The notes under the pieces: generated by a model | The model's input: the letters and a program-made list of their open reading frames with translations, nothing else | Told to the model about the DNA's origin: nothing | The model's database searches: none | In this document: piece after piece, positions 43,995 to 52,357 of the stretch | Numbering within the stretch: the first letter of the stretch is position 1 | How the letters are laid out: the number at the start of each line of letters is the position of its first letter | Position numbers and translations under genes: made by a program | NCBI RefSeq assembly: GCF_042678385.1 | Contig: NZ_JBHUDY010000001.1 | Coordinates: forward strand, 744,001-808,000 | Source: Sphingomonas_B tabacisoli | Lineage (GTDB): Bacteria; Pseudomonadota; Alphaproteobacteria; Sphingomonadales; Sphingomonadaceae | Reading direction: 5' to 3' | DNA length: 64,000 nt

Positions 43995-45621
43995 AGATCG
44001 CCTCCTTGAACGGCTCGAAGCCGACGCGGCGGTAGGTATCGAGGAAGCGTTCGCCCGGCTCGCGGACAGCTCGGTATTTCTCGACCGCTCGCTCGACGGC
44101 GTCGACGACGCCATCCTCGCTGAAGCCGGGGCCGGTGATCTTGGCCGGGCTCGCATCCTCCGCACCCGATCCGCCGAGCAGGAGCTGGTAATTCTCCGTG
44201 CCTTTCCGGTCGACGCCCAGGATGCCGATATGACCGGCATGGTGGTGGCCGCAGGCGTTGATGCAGCCGCTGATCTTGATCTTCAGCTCGCCCAGGTCCT
44301 GCTGCCGATCGAGATCGGCGAAGCGTTCGGCGATCTTCTGCGCGACCGGGATCGAGCGCGCGTTCGCCAGGCTGCAATAATCGAGACCGGGGCAGGCGAT
44401 GATGTCGGTGACGAGATCGAGATTGACGTCGGCAAGTCCCGCCGCGTCGAGCGCCTGCCACACCGCATGAAGGTCGCGCCTGGCGACGTGCGGCAGGACA
44501 AGGTTCTGGGCGTGCGTCGCGCGCAGCTCGTCGAAGCTGTAGCGCTCGGCAATGTCGGCGACGGCGTCCATCTGATCGGCTGAAATGTCGCCGCCGATGC
44601 CGCCCACTTTCTTCAGGCTGACGTTGACGATCGCATAGCCCGGCGCCTTGTGCGCCGCGGTCTGGCGATCGACCCAGAGCGCGAATTCGGGATCGGAGCG
44701 ATCGATGTCTTCGGACAGCCCGGTCTCGAACGGCGGCGGCGCGAAATACGCGGCGATCCGGTCATACTCGGCCTGCGGAAAGTCGGTGCCAAGCTTCAGC
44801 ACATGCGCGAATTCCTCCTCGACCTGACGGGCGAATTCCTCGGCACCGAGTTCGTGGACGAGGATTTTCATCCGCTGCTTGTGGATGTTGTCGCGCCGGG
44901 CGTGGCGGTTCCAGACGCGCAGGACTGCCTGCAGGTAGGAGAAGATCTGGTCGGTGGGGCAGAAGGCGCGGATCGGGTGCGCGAGGAACGGCGTGCGGCC
45001 CATGCCGCCGCCGGCGAACACCTCGAAGCCGATCTCGCCCGCGTCGTTCTTCACGATGCGGAGCGCGAAATCGTGCCAGCGCAGCGCCGCGCGGTCCTCC
45101 GCCGCGGCGGTCAGCGCGATCTTGAATTTGCGCGGCAGGTAGCTGAACTCGGGGTGGAACGTCGTCGCCTGGCGCAGCAGCTCGGCCCAGGGGCGCGGGT
45201 CCATGATCTCGTCGGCCGCAGCGCCCGCATATTGGTCGGCCGAGATGTTGCGGATGCTCTCGCCCGAGGTCTGGATCGCATGCATTTCGACGGAGGCGAG
45301 CTCGGCGAGGATGTCGGGCGCCTGCTCCAGCTTGATCCAATTGTACTGGAGGTTCTGCCGCGTCGTGAAATGGCCATAGCCGCGATCATAGGTGCGAGCG
45401 ATGTGCGCCAGCTTGCGCATCTGCTTACCGTTCAGCGTCCCGTATGGGATCGCCACGCGCAGCATGTACGCGTGGAGTTGCAGGTAGAGCCCGTTCTTCA
45501 GCCGCAGCGGCTTGAACTGGTCCTCGGTCAGCTCGCCGGCGATGCGGCGGCGGACCTGGTCGCGGAATTCGTCGACGCGCGCATCGACGATCGCCTGGTC
45601 ATATTGATCGTAGCGGTACAT
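43987..45621 (-). CDS. cysI: Siroheme sulfite/nitrite reductase
   Basis: 544 residues. Six-electron reduction of sulfite to sulfide (or nitrite to ammonia). The siroheme/[4Fe-4S] ligands are in CPGLDYCSLANARS and KISGCINACGHHHAG, and the N-terminal half has the substrate-binding GHFTTRQNLQYNWI. No flavoprotein partner (cysJ) is present, so electrons probably come from ferredoxin. The operon partners (cysH, cobA) favour assimilatory sulfite reduction. 1 bp separates it from the DUF2849 stop. Confidence 0.93.
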   Translation of the reverse strand: MYRYDQYDQAIVDARVDEFRDQVRRRIAGELTEDQFKPLRLKNGLYLQLHAYMLRVAIPYGTLNGKQMRKLAHIARTYDRGYGHFTTRQNLQYNWIKLEQAPDILAELASVEMHAIQTSGESIRNISADQYAGAAADEIMDPRPWAELLRQATTFHPEFSYLPRKFKIALTAAAEDRAALRWHDFALRIVKNDAGEIGFEVFAGGGMGRTPFLAHPIRAFCPTDQIFSYLQAVLRVWNRHARRDNIHKQRMKILVHELGAEEFARQVEEEFAHVLKLGTDFPQAEYDRIAAYFAPPPFETGLSEDIDRSDPEFALWVDRQTAAHKAPGYAIVNVSLKKVGGIGGDISADQMDAVADIAERYSFDELRATHAQNLVLPHVARRDLHAVWQALDAAGLADVNLDLVTDIIACPGLDYCSLANARSIPVAQKIAERFADLDRQQDLGELKIKISGCINACGHHHAGHIGILGVDRKGTENYQLLLGGSGAEDASPAKITGPGFSEDGVVDAVERAVEKYRAVREPGERFLDTYRRVGFEPFKEAIYG

Positions 45622-45622
45622 G

Positions 45623-45919
45623 TCAGATCACCCAGCTGCCGGCGTTCGGGTCGGCAGGTTTCAGCGTGAGGTCCGGGCGCACGGTCGGGCCGAGCGCGCG
45701 GATGCGGTCCTTGATATGCGCGGGGCGGGGGCCTTCGGGCGTCTCGATCGCCTCGATGATATAGGGATTGTTGACCCGCCGCGCGCCTTCCTCGCGGGTG
45801 AGGATCGCCTCGCCATGCTCGCCCACATCGACGGCATCCTCGACATGGCGCGACCAATAGCTGCCGGCCCACCAGGTCACGGCGCCCGTCGGCAGATCGT
45901 TTCCGGTGAGAATTTTCAC
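45623..45919 (-). CDS. DUF2849 small protein
   Basis: 98 residues of DUF2849, found between cobA/cysG and cysI in alphaproteobacteria. Typical stretches: VKILTGNDLPTGAVTWW, GEAILTREEGARRVNNPYII and HIKDRIRALGPTVRPDL. Function unknown. GTG at 45919 has GGAGAAG upstream and overlaps the stop of cobA (GTGA). Confidence 0.88.
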   Translation of the reverse strand: MKILTGNDLPTGAVTWWAGSYWSRHVEDAVDVGEHGEAILTREEGARRVNNPYIIEAIETPEGPRPAHIKDRIRALGPTVRPDLTLKPADPNAGSWVI

Positions 45920-46677
45920 GCCAGCTTCTCCGCCTGTTGGGCGAAGCGGGCGAGGCAATCGGCCGCATCCGAACGGTCGACGACTTCGCCGACGACGATG
46001 ATCGCCGGGCTCTGCACGCGCTCGCGCTCCAGCATCCCGCCGAGGTCGGCGAGCAGGGAGCGCAGTGCGCGGGCGCCCGGGCGCGTGCCGTTCTCCAGCA
46101 CCGCGACCGGCATGTCGGGCGAGACGCCGTCGGCGATCAGCTTCTCGGCAATGTCGGGCCCTGTCGCGACGCCCATATAGATGACGAGTGTGCGGCCCTT
46201 GCCGGCAAGGCCGGACCAGTCCTGATCGGTCAGCCCCTTGCATTGGCCGGCGACGAAGCTGACGGCGCTTGACAGTTCGCGGTGGGTGAGGGGCAGCATC
46301 GCTTCGGCGGCGCAGCCGAGCGCGGCGCTGACGCCCGGCACGACCTCGACCGGCACGCCGGCGGCACGGCACGCTTCGGCTTCCTCGCCGCCGCGGCCGA
46401 AAATGAAGGGGTCGCCGCCCTTCAGCCGGATCACCTTGTTGCCGGCCAGCGCTTCCTCGACGAGCAGCAGGTTGATCGCATGCTGGGCAAGCGTGTGGCG
46501 GCTGCGCTGCTTGGCGACCGAAATGCGCGGCGCCTCGCTCAGCGCCAGGATGCGCGGATCGACCAGCCCGTCATGAACGATCAGGTCCGCTTCGGCCATC
46601 AGTCGCACGGCCTTCAGCGTCAGCAACTCCGGATCGCCGGGGCCCGCGCCCACCAGATACACATGTCCTATGCTCAT
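45916..46677 (-). CDS. cobA: Uroporphyrinogen-III C-methyltransferase (siroheme synthesis)
   Basis: 253 residues. Uses SAM to methylate uroporphyrinogen III twice, making precorrin-2, the precursor of the siroheme needed by CysI. Motifs: VYLVGAGPGDPELLTLKA, VIRLKGGDPFIFGRGGEEAE, VPVEVVPGVSAALG and YMGVATG. It is the single-domain form without the CysG dehydrogenase/chelatase part. ATG at 46677 is the family start; an in-frame GTG at 46710 is possible. It leads the sulfur operon. Confidence 0.93.
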   Translation of the reverse strand: MSIGHVYLVGAGPGDPELLTLKAVRLMAEADLIVHDGLVDPRILALSEAPRISVAKQRSRHTLAQHAINLLLVEEALAGNKVIRLKGGDPFIFGRGGEEAEACRAAGVPVEVVPGVSAALGCAAEAMLPLTHRELSSAVSFVAGQCKGLTDQDWSGLAGKGRTLVIYMGVATGPDIAEKLIADGVSPDMPVAVLENGTRPGARALRSLLADLGGMLERERVQSPAIIVVGEVVDRSDAADCLARFAQQAEKLA

Positions 46678-46771
46678 TTGGTGCAGATGGCGTGCTGACG
46701 GCGCTGTCACAAACCATCGATGCTTTCGCGCGGTTTAGCGCTGCTTTGTGCACCGCGGCGGTAGAGAAGGA

Positions 46772-48163
46772 TCAGCGCAAGCCGATCGCGATGCTTGCCT
46801 CCGGCGCTGCCGCCTCGGTCGAGACGACGGGGTAGGCGCAATAGTCCGCTGCGTAATAGGCGCTCGGCCGGTGGTTGCCGGAGAGGCCGACGCCGCCGAA
46901 CGGGGCTGCCGAGGAAGCCCCGTTGGTCGGGCGGTTCCAGTTGACGATGCCGGCCCGGGCACCCGCCCAGAAGCGGTCGAACAGCGCCTGGTCGCCGCCG
47001 ATCAGCGAGGCGGAGAGGCCGTAGCGGGTGTCGTTCGCTTCTGCGATCGCGGCGTCGGAATCGGGCACGCGGATGAGCTGCAGCACGGGGCCGAACAGCT
47101 CGGCGTCCGGGCGGTCCGGCACGTCGGTCACGTCGATCAGCGCCGGCGTGAGGAACGGGCGATCGGCATCCGGCCGGTCGAGCGGGCGGATCACCCGTCC
47201 GCCGCGTTCGACGAGCGATAGGAAAGCTTCGATCAGAGCATCCGCAGCGTCGTTGTCGATGACGGGCCCGAGGAACGGCGGCGGATCGTCATGCGGCGCT
47301 CCGACGATCAGCCGGTCGATCAGCGCCTGCAACCGGCCAAGGAGCGGCTGCTCCGCGCCGTCCTGGACGATCAGCCGCCGCGCCGCCGTGCAGCGCTGGC
47401 CCGCGGTCATATAGGCGGATTGGACGATCAGTGTCGCCGCGGCGTCGAGGTCGCCCGCGTCCCAGACGATGATCGGGTTGTTGCCGCCCATTTCCAGCGC
47501 CAGAATCTTCTCCGGCGCATCGGCGAATTGGCGGTTGAGCGCGAGACCCGTCCTTGCGGAGCCGGTGAACAGCAGCCCGTCGATGTCAGGATGCGCGGAG
47601 AGCGCGCGCCCTTCCGCCGGGCCGCCGATCAGCAGCCGCGCGACGCCTTCGGGCACGCCCGCTTCATGGTACAGCCGGATCAGCATCTCGCCGCTCGCCG
47701 GCGTCTTTTCGGACGGCTTGAACACCACCGCGTTGCCCGCAAGCAACGCCGGAACCATGTGGCCGTTCGCGAGATGCGCGGGGAAATTATATGGCCCCAG
47801 CACCGCCAGCACGCCGTGCGGTTTGTGGCGCAGATGCGCGCCGGCGCCGAGGTCGCGGGTGCCGGTGCGCTCGGCATGGGCGCGGATCGAAATCTCGACC
47901 TTGTTGACGACCGTGTCCACTTCGGTGCGCGCTTCCCAGAGCGGCTTGCCGGTCTCGCGGGCGATCAGGTCGGCGAAAAGCTCCTTCCGCTCCTTGGCCA
48001 GATCGGCGAAGCGGCGCAACACCGCGATCCGCTCCGCAAGCGGCCGCCGCGCCCAGTCCGCCCAGGAGGCGCGGGCGGCAGCAACCTCGGCATCGGCATC
48101 GCCGATGGGCGCGCGCCACAGCTCGGCGCCGGTCGCGGGTTCGTAGGAAATCAGGTCGGTCAT
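46772..48163 (-). CDS. astD: Succinylglutamate-semialdehyde dehydrogenase
   Basis: 463 residues. NAD(P)-dependent aldehyde dehydrogenase of the arginine succinyltransferase pathway. Hallmarks: LGPYNFPAHLANGHMVPALL, LLFTGSARTG, the general base Glu in ALEMGGNNP and the nucleophile Cys in AGQRCTAARR. No other ast gene is adjacent. The GC-rich reading upstream of 48163 is the repeat at 48181-48304, not coding. Assignment to AstD rather than a related dehydrogenase rests on overall pattern (HANG-type NFPAHLANGH). Confidence 0.85.
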   Translation of the reverse strand: MTDLISYEPATGAELWRAPIGDADAEVAAARASWADWARRPLAERIAVLRRFADLAKERKELFADLIARETGKPLWEARTEVDTVVNKVEISIRAHAERTGTRDLGAGAHLRHKPHGVLAVLGPYNFPAHLANGHMVPALLAGNAVVFKPSEKTPASGEMLIRLYHEAGVPEGVARLLIGGPAEGRALSAHPDIDGLLFTGSARTGLALNRQFADAPEKILALEMGGNNPIIVWDAGDLDAAATLIVQSAYMTAGQRCTAARRLIVQDGAEQPLLGRLQALIDRLIVGAPHDDPPPFLGPVIDNDAADALIEAFLSLVERGGRVIRPLDRPDADRPFLTPALIDVTDVPDRPDAELFGPVLQLIRVPDSDAAIAEANDTRYGLSASLIGGDQALFDRFWAGARAGIVNWNRPTNGASSAAPFGGVGLSGNHRPSAYYAADYCAYPVVSTEAAAPEASIAIGLR

Positions 48164-48180
48164 GGAACCGCCGTAACAAA

Positions 48181-48304
48181 TCCTCCCCGGGACGGGGAGG
48201 GGGACCGGCGAAGCCGGTGGAGGGGGCCCCGAGCAAGGTCCAAGCAGTGGGCCCCCTCCACCACGCGCTATCGCGCGCGGTCCCCCTCCCCGTCCCGGGG
48301 AGGA
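48181..48304. repeat. Long inverted repeat between selO and astD
   Basis: The ends TCCTCCCCGGGACGGGGAG and CTCCCCGTCCCGGGGAGGA pair perfectly, with inner arms GGTGGAGGGGGCCC / GGGCCCCCTCCACC. It supplies the last codons and stop of the selO frame (48268). Confidence 0.8.
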
Positions 48305-49653
48305 ACTGAACCCAGCGCTGCGCCCATCTCCCTCACCTGCGCAACCTTGGCGTGAAGCGCGGACCAGTCGTCGTCCTCCGCAATGCGTGCCCAGATCGCC
48401 TCGACTTCCTCGATGTGCATCGAGCAAGGTTCGCCCGACCAGAAGGGACGATCGAGGCTGCGCGCCGGGCGGTACGCTGCGATCCGCTCGCGGAACGGGG
48501 CGAACGCTTGGTCCGCATAGCCCTGACGCCGCAGCTCGCCGCCCGCCCAGTCGAAGAAGAAGCGGTCGATCTGCGTGCTGCTGCCGGCCAGTCCCTGCTC
48601 GATCGCCTGGATCAGCGCGATGTCCTCCTCTTCGCCGCGCGGCTGCACGCCCAGCCGCCACAGGAAGCGCTCGACCAACGCCGCGCGATACAGTTCGGGG
48701 AATCGATCCAGCTCGGCGATCAGCGCGTCGACCTCGGCGATGGTCCTGAACGCCCCGGCGAGCTGCACCGCGTCCCACTGGATCGCCTCGGCCTGCCGAC
48801 CGAAGGCGTAGAGCCCGGCATGGTCGAAATAGGCGGCGGTGAAGCCCGGATCGAAAGTCGGCGTGAATCGCCACGGGCCGTAATCAAAACTTTCAGCGGT
48901 GATGTTGATGTTGTCGGAGTTGAGCACGCCGTGCACGAACCCGGCCGCCATATAGCTGGCGGCCAGCCGGGCGGTGCCTTCCACGACATGCCGCAACAGC
49001 TCCAGCGGATCGCTGCTCGCCGAGCCGAAATAAGTCCGCAGGCTGTAATCGACGAGTCGCCTCAGCTCCTCGTCGCTCTTCAGATACGCAAGCCGCTGGA
49101 AGCTGCCGATGCGGATATGGCCGTGGCTCATCCGCACCATCACCGCCGAGCGGGTAGGCGAGGGCTCGTCGCCGCGGTGCAGTTCCTCGCCGGTTTCGAT
49201 CAGCGAGAAAGTGCGCGACGTATTCACGCCCAGCGCCTCCAGCATCTCGGTCGCGAGGATCTCGCGCACCCCGCCCTTCAAGGTCAGCCGCCCGTCGCCG
49301 AAACGGCTGTACGGCGTCTGTCCCGAGCCCTTGGTCCCAAGGTCCAGCCAGCGGCCGCGCGCGTCCTTCAACTGCGCAAAAAGGAAACCGCGCCCGTCGC
49401 CGATATCCGGATTGTACACGCGGAACTGGTGGCCGTGGTAACGGAGCGCAAGCGGCTGGGGCAGGTTGCCCGGCAGCGGCTCGAACCGCCCGAAATGCCG
49501 CACCCATTCTTCGTCGCTCAGACCCTCTAGCCCGACTTCCACCGCGGCGCGGTCGTTGCGGAAGCGCAGCACGGTTTTCGGGAAATCCGCAGCCTTCACC
49601 GGATCGGCAAGGAAGTCGGCGACGTCGAGGATGGGTTGCGGGGGAGAGGCCAT
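48268..49653 (-). CDS. selO: SelO/YdiU-family protein adenylyltransferase
   Basis: 461 residues of the SelO pseudokinase fold, which transfers AMP to Ser/Thr/Tyr of target proteins in redox stress. Conserved blocks: QLKDARGRWLDLGTKGSGQT, SRFGDGRLTLKGGVREILATE, the catalytic-loop-like HGVLNSDNINI, and DYGPWRFTPTFDP in place of DFG. This form lacks the C-terminal selenocysteine of animal SelO. Its final ~13 codons (SVPPRDGEGDRAR) come from the repeat at 48181-48304, so insertion of that element redefined the stop. It starts 36 bp from a divergent hydrolase. Confidence 0.9.
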   Translation of the reverse strand: MASPPQPILDVADFLADPVKAADFPKTVLRFRNDRAAVEVGLEGLSDEEWVRHFGRFEPLPGNLPQPLALRYHGHQFRVYNPDIGDGRGFLFAQLKDARGRWLDLGTKGSGQTPYSRFGDGRLTLKGGVREILATEMLEALGVNTSRTFSLIETGEELHRGDEPSPTRSAVMVRMSHGHIRIGSFQRLAYLKSDEELRRLVDYSLRTYFGSASSDPLELLRHVVEGTARLAASYMAAGFVHGVLNSDNINITAESFDYGPWRFTPTFDPGFTAAYFDHAGLYAFGRQAEAIQWDAVQLAGAFRTIAEVDALIAELDRFPELYRAALVERFLWRLGVQPRGEEEDIALIQAIEQGLAGSSTQIDRFFFDWAGGELRRQGYADQAFAPFRERIAAYRPARSLDRPFWSGEPCSMHIEEVEAIWARIAEDDDWSALHAKVAQVREMGAALGSVPPRDGEGDRAR

Positions 49654-49689
49654 GCCGCGATATGTGCGCGCAGGCTCAAGGGGACAAGC

Positions 49690-50553
49690 ATGGCCGAATA
49701 CACCGACGGCTTTTGGTGGAACGACGGCCTGAGGCTTCACTATCGCGACTATCCGGGCGGCGCCGATGGCCGGCCGCCATTGCTGTGCCTGCCGGGCCTC
49801 ACCCGCAACGTCCGCGATTTCGAAGCATTGGCCAACCGGCTCGCGCCCGACTGGCGAGTCATTGCGGTCGATTTCCGCGGCCGCGGCGAAAGCGCGTTCA
49901 GCAAGAACCCCGCGTCCTACACGCCGCTGATCTATGCGCTCGATCTGCAAGCGCTTCTTCGCGAACTGGATCTCACCGCCTTCGTCAGCATCGGCACGTC
50001 CCTAGGCGGCCTCGTCACGATGCTGCTGGCCGGCAGCGAGCGCGACAAGATTCGCGGCGCCGTGTTCAACGATGTCGGCCCCGAAGTGGAACGGGCCGGA
50101 ATCGCGCGCATCCGTGGCTATGTCGGGCGCAGCGGCAATTGGCCGACCTGGCTGCACGCCGCCCGCAGCCTCGCCGCCAGCCAGGGCCAGGCCTATCCCG
50201 ATTATCGGATCGAGGATTGGCTGGCGATGGCGAAGCGCCTTTACCGCCTGTCTAGCAACGGCCGTGTAGTGATCGACTATGACCCGCGGATCGCGGAGCC
50301 GATGCGCAATGTCGCGGACGAGCCGGCGCCCGATCTTTGGCCGATGATCGGGCCATTGAAAGATGCGCCTGTGCTGGTCCTCCGTGGGGCTTTGTCGGAC
50401 GTGCTGGCGCCCGCGACGGTCGAGCGGATGACGCAGGTGTTGCCGATGGCCGAAGCCGTCACCGTGCCGCGCGTCGGCCATGCGCCGACGCTCGACGAAC
50501 CCGACGCCGTCGCCGCAATCGATCGCCTGCTCGCCAAGGTGCTGAAAGGCTGA
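49690..50553 (+). CDS. Alpha/beta hydrolase, 287 aa
   Basis: A cytoplasmic alpha/beta hydrolase with LLCLPGLTRNVRDF (oxyanion), VIAVDFRGRGES, the nucleophile elbow GTSLGG, an acid likely in GALSDVLAPAT and the catalytic His in RVGHAPTLDEP. The GTSLGG form, with Thr before Ser, occurs in a group of sphingomonad and caulobacter hydrolases of unknown substrate. ATG at 49690 has AAGGGGAC. Divergent from selO; followed by the sRNA candidate on the other strand. Confidence 0.82.
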   Translation: MAEYTDGFWWNDGLRLHYRDYPGGADGRPPLLCLPGLTRNVRDFEALANRLAPDWRVIAVDFRGRGESAFSKNPASYTPLIYALDLQALLRELDLTAFVSIGTSLGGLVTMLLAGSERDKIRGAVFNDVGPEVERAGIARIRGYVGRSGNWPTWLHAARSLAASQGQAYPDYRIEDWLAMAKRLYRLSSNGRVVIDYDPRIAEPMRNVADEPAPDLWPMIGPLKDAPVLVLRGALSDVLAPATVERMTQVLPMAEAVTVPRVGHAPTLDEPDAVAAIDRLLAKVLKG

Positions 50554-50555
50554 AC

Positions 50556-50620
50556 AAAAAAGGGCTCGCCGGGACAAGGGGGTGGGGAACCCGGCGAGCC
50601 CAAAATGTCTTGGCCTGTCC
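50556..50620 (-). ncRNA. Candidate small RNA with C-rich loop and intrinsic terminator
   Basis: On the reverse strand a perfect 12-bp stem GGGCTCGCCGGG / CCCGGCGAGCCC (50601-50590 with 50573-50562) holds a 16-nt loop rich in C (CCCCACCCCC), followed by six T. That is an intrinsic terminator pointing away from the neighbouring + strand genes, so it cannot serve them. Just upstream is a short stem CCAA / TTGG and an EcfG-like promoter (50627-50651). The predicted transcript is about 65 nt. A C-rich loop that can pair with ribosome sites is typical of alphaproteobacterial trans-acting sRNAs; family membership was not tested. Confidence 0.55.
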
Positions 50621-50626
50621 GATACT

Positions 50627-50651
50627 AACTGGCGGCAATGATTGAAGTTCC
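50627..50651 (-). promoter_or_regulatory. EcfG-like promoter GGAAC-N16-AGTT for the sRNA candidate
   Basis: Reverse-strand GGAAC (50651-50647) and AGTT (50630-50627) with 16 nt between, one mismatch from consensus. Its predicted start lies a few bases before the hairpin-bearing RNA. Confidence 0.5.
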
Positions 50652-50764
50652 CCGCTTCGTCTCATTTTGGGACGAGAGCGCGGGAGCGTCACGCCCGCGC
50701 GTGCGTTTCGGTTGCAGCCAAGTTTCTTGTGCGATGAGGGAAATCCCTTGCTATAGGCCCCGCG

Positions 50765-52186
50765 ATGAACGCAGCAACTATGGGATTTAAGGGCCTGAAG
50801 CCGATCGTGTACGCCGGGCGCGAAGTCTGGCCGTTGATCGAGGGCGGCAAGGGCGTCTCCGCGACCAACCACGCAAGCTCCGGCGCCTGGGCGGCGGCCG
50901 GCGGCATCGGCACCGTCTCGGCCGTCAACGCCGACAGCTACGACCCGACCGGCAAGATCGTGCCTCAGGTCTATCAGAGCCGCACCCGCCGCGAACGTCA
51001 CGAGGAACTGATCCAGTTCGCGATCGACGGCGCCGTCGAACAGGTGAAGCGGGCCTGGGATATTGCCGGCGGCAAAGGCGCGATCAACATCAACGTGCTC
51101 TGGGAAATGGGCGGCGCGCAGCGCGTGCTCCACGGCGTGCTGGAGCGGACCCGCGGCCTCGTCGCCGGCGTCACTTGCGGCGCCGGCATGCCCTATAAGC
51201 TGAGCGAGATCGCCGCGTCCTACGGCGTCAATTATCTGCCGATCATCAGCTCGGCGCGCGCCTTCAGCGCGCTGTGGAAGCGCGCCTATTCCAAGGCTGC
51301 GGAGTGGCTGGCAGGCGTCGTGTACGAAGACCCGTGGCTCGCCGGCGGCCATAACGGACTGTCGAACGCGGAAGACCCGCTCCAGCCGCAAGATCCTTAT
51401 CCGCGTGTGAAGGCGCTGCGCGAAACGATGCGGGCCGGCGGCATTTCGGATGACGTGCCGATCATCATGGCCGGCGGCGTCTGGTATCTGCGCGACTGGA
51501 ACCACTGGATCGACAATCCGGAGCTCGGCTCGATCGCGTTCCAGTTCGGCACCCGGCCGCTGCTGACCAAGGAAAGCCCGATCCCGGACGACTGGAAGAA
51601 TGCGCTGTTGACGCTCGAACCGGGCGACGTGCTGCTGCATCGCTTCTCGCCGACGGGCTTCTATTCGTCGGCCGTGCGTAATCCGTTCCTGCGCAACCTC
51701 GAAGCGCGCTCGCAGCGCCAGGTGCCGTTTTCCGGCGAGATGGCGGGTGATCATACCCACCAGCTCGATGTCGGCGTGAAGGGTAAGAATTTCTGGGTGA
51801 CGCGCGGCGACCTGATGCGCGCGCGCGAATGGTACGGCCTTGGTTTCACCGACGCGCTGAAGACGCCGGACAACACGCTCGTGTTCGTGACGCCGGAGGA
51901 AAAGGCGATCATCCGCAAGGACCAGGCGGATTGCATGGGCTGCCTCAGCCAGTGCGCCTTCTCGTCCTGGGCCGACAACGAAACCAACTCGACCGGCCGT
52001 CTCGCCGATCCGCGCAGCTTCTGCATCCAAAAGACGCTGCAGGACATCGCCCACGGTGCGCCCGTCGACCAAAACCTGATGTTTGCCGGCCACAACGCCT
52101 ATAATTTCAAGCGCGATCCCTTCTATTCGAACGGCTTCGTGCCGACGGTGAAGCAACTGGTGGACCGGATTCTGACGGGCGATTGA
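50765..52186 (+). CDS. Nitronate monooxygenase-like flavoprotein with Cys-rich C-terminus
   Basis: 473 residues with a TIM-barrel FMN oxidoreductase pattern (2-nitropropane dioxygenase/nitronate monooxygenase superfamily): MGFKGLKPIVYAGREVWPL at the start, GVTCGAGMPYKLSEIA, and IIMAGGVWY with a FQFGTRPLLT phosphate-binding segment. It is longer than classic NMO (~320-350). The extra C-terminal part has a cysteine cluster DCMGCLSQCAFSSW plus a later Cys (SFCIQ), which could hold an Fe-S cluster or zinc. Related long proteins are conserved in alphaproteobacteria but their reaction is unclear. Single gene. Confidence 0.8.
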   Translation: MNAATMGFKGLKPIVYAGREVWPLIEGGKGVSATNHASSGAWAAAGGIGTVSAVNADSYDPTGKIVPQVYQSRTRRERHEELIQFAIDGAVEQVKRAWDIAGGKGAININVLWEMGGAQRVLHGVLERTRGLVAGVTCGAGMPYKLSEIAASYGVNYLPIISSARAFSALWKRAYSKAAEWLAGVVYEDPWLAGGHNGLSNAEDPLQPQDPYPRVKALRETMRAGGISDDVPIIMAGGVWYLRDWNHWIDNPELGSIAFQFGTRPLLTKESPIPDDWKNALLTLEPGDVLLHRFSPTGFYSSAVRNPFLRNLEARSQRQVPFSGEMAGDHTHQLDVGVKGKNFWVTRGDLMRAREWYGLGFTDALKTPDNTLVFVTPEEKAIIRKDQADCMGCLSQCAFSSWADNETNSTGRLADPRSFCIQKTLQDIAHGAPVDQNLMFAGHNAYNFKRDPFYSNGFVPTVKQLVDRILTGD

Positions 52187-52208
52187 TTCGCCGAAATCAT
52201 AACTCACA

Positions 52209-52300
52209 CCGTTCGGGCTGAGCTTGTCGAAGCCCCATCCTTGTTCTTTCTGGAATCTTCAAAAAGAAAGGGAGGGCTTCGACAGGCTCAGCCCGAACGG
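52209..52300. repeat. Inverted repeat, GTTCGGGCTGAGCTTGTCG-type
   Basis: CCGTTCGGGCTGAGCTTGTC pairs with GACAGGCTCAGCCCGAACGG around a core with CTTTCT/AGAAAG pairing. Same family as 39581-39673 and 63029-63114. It lies upstream of the DEAD-box helicase gene and leaves an open frame into it. Confidence 0.8.
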
Positions 52301-52357
52301 CACTTTGTGTCCAGGCGTGGTGGTTTTCATCGCTCGCCACCCCATTTAAGGCGCTTC

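Noticed and set aside
50562..50601. Hairpin as terminator of the + strand hydrolase
   Set aside because: On the + strand it is followed by A residues, not T; the T-run is on the reverse strand.
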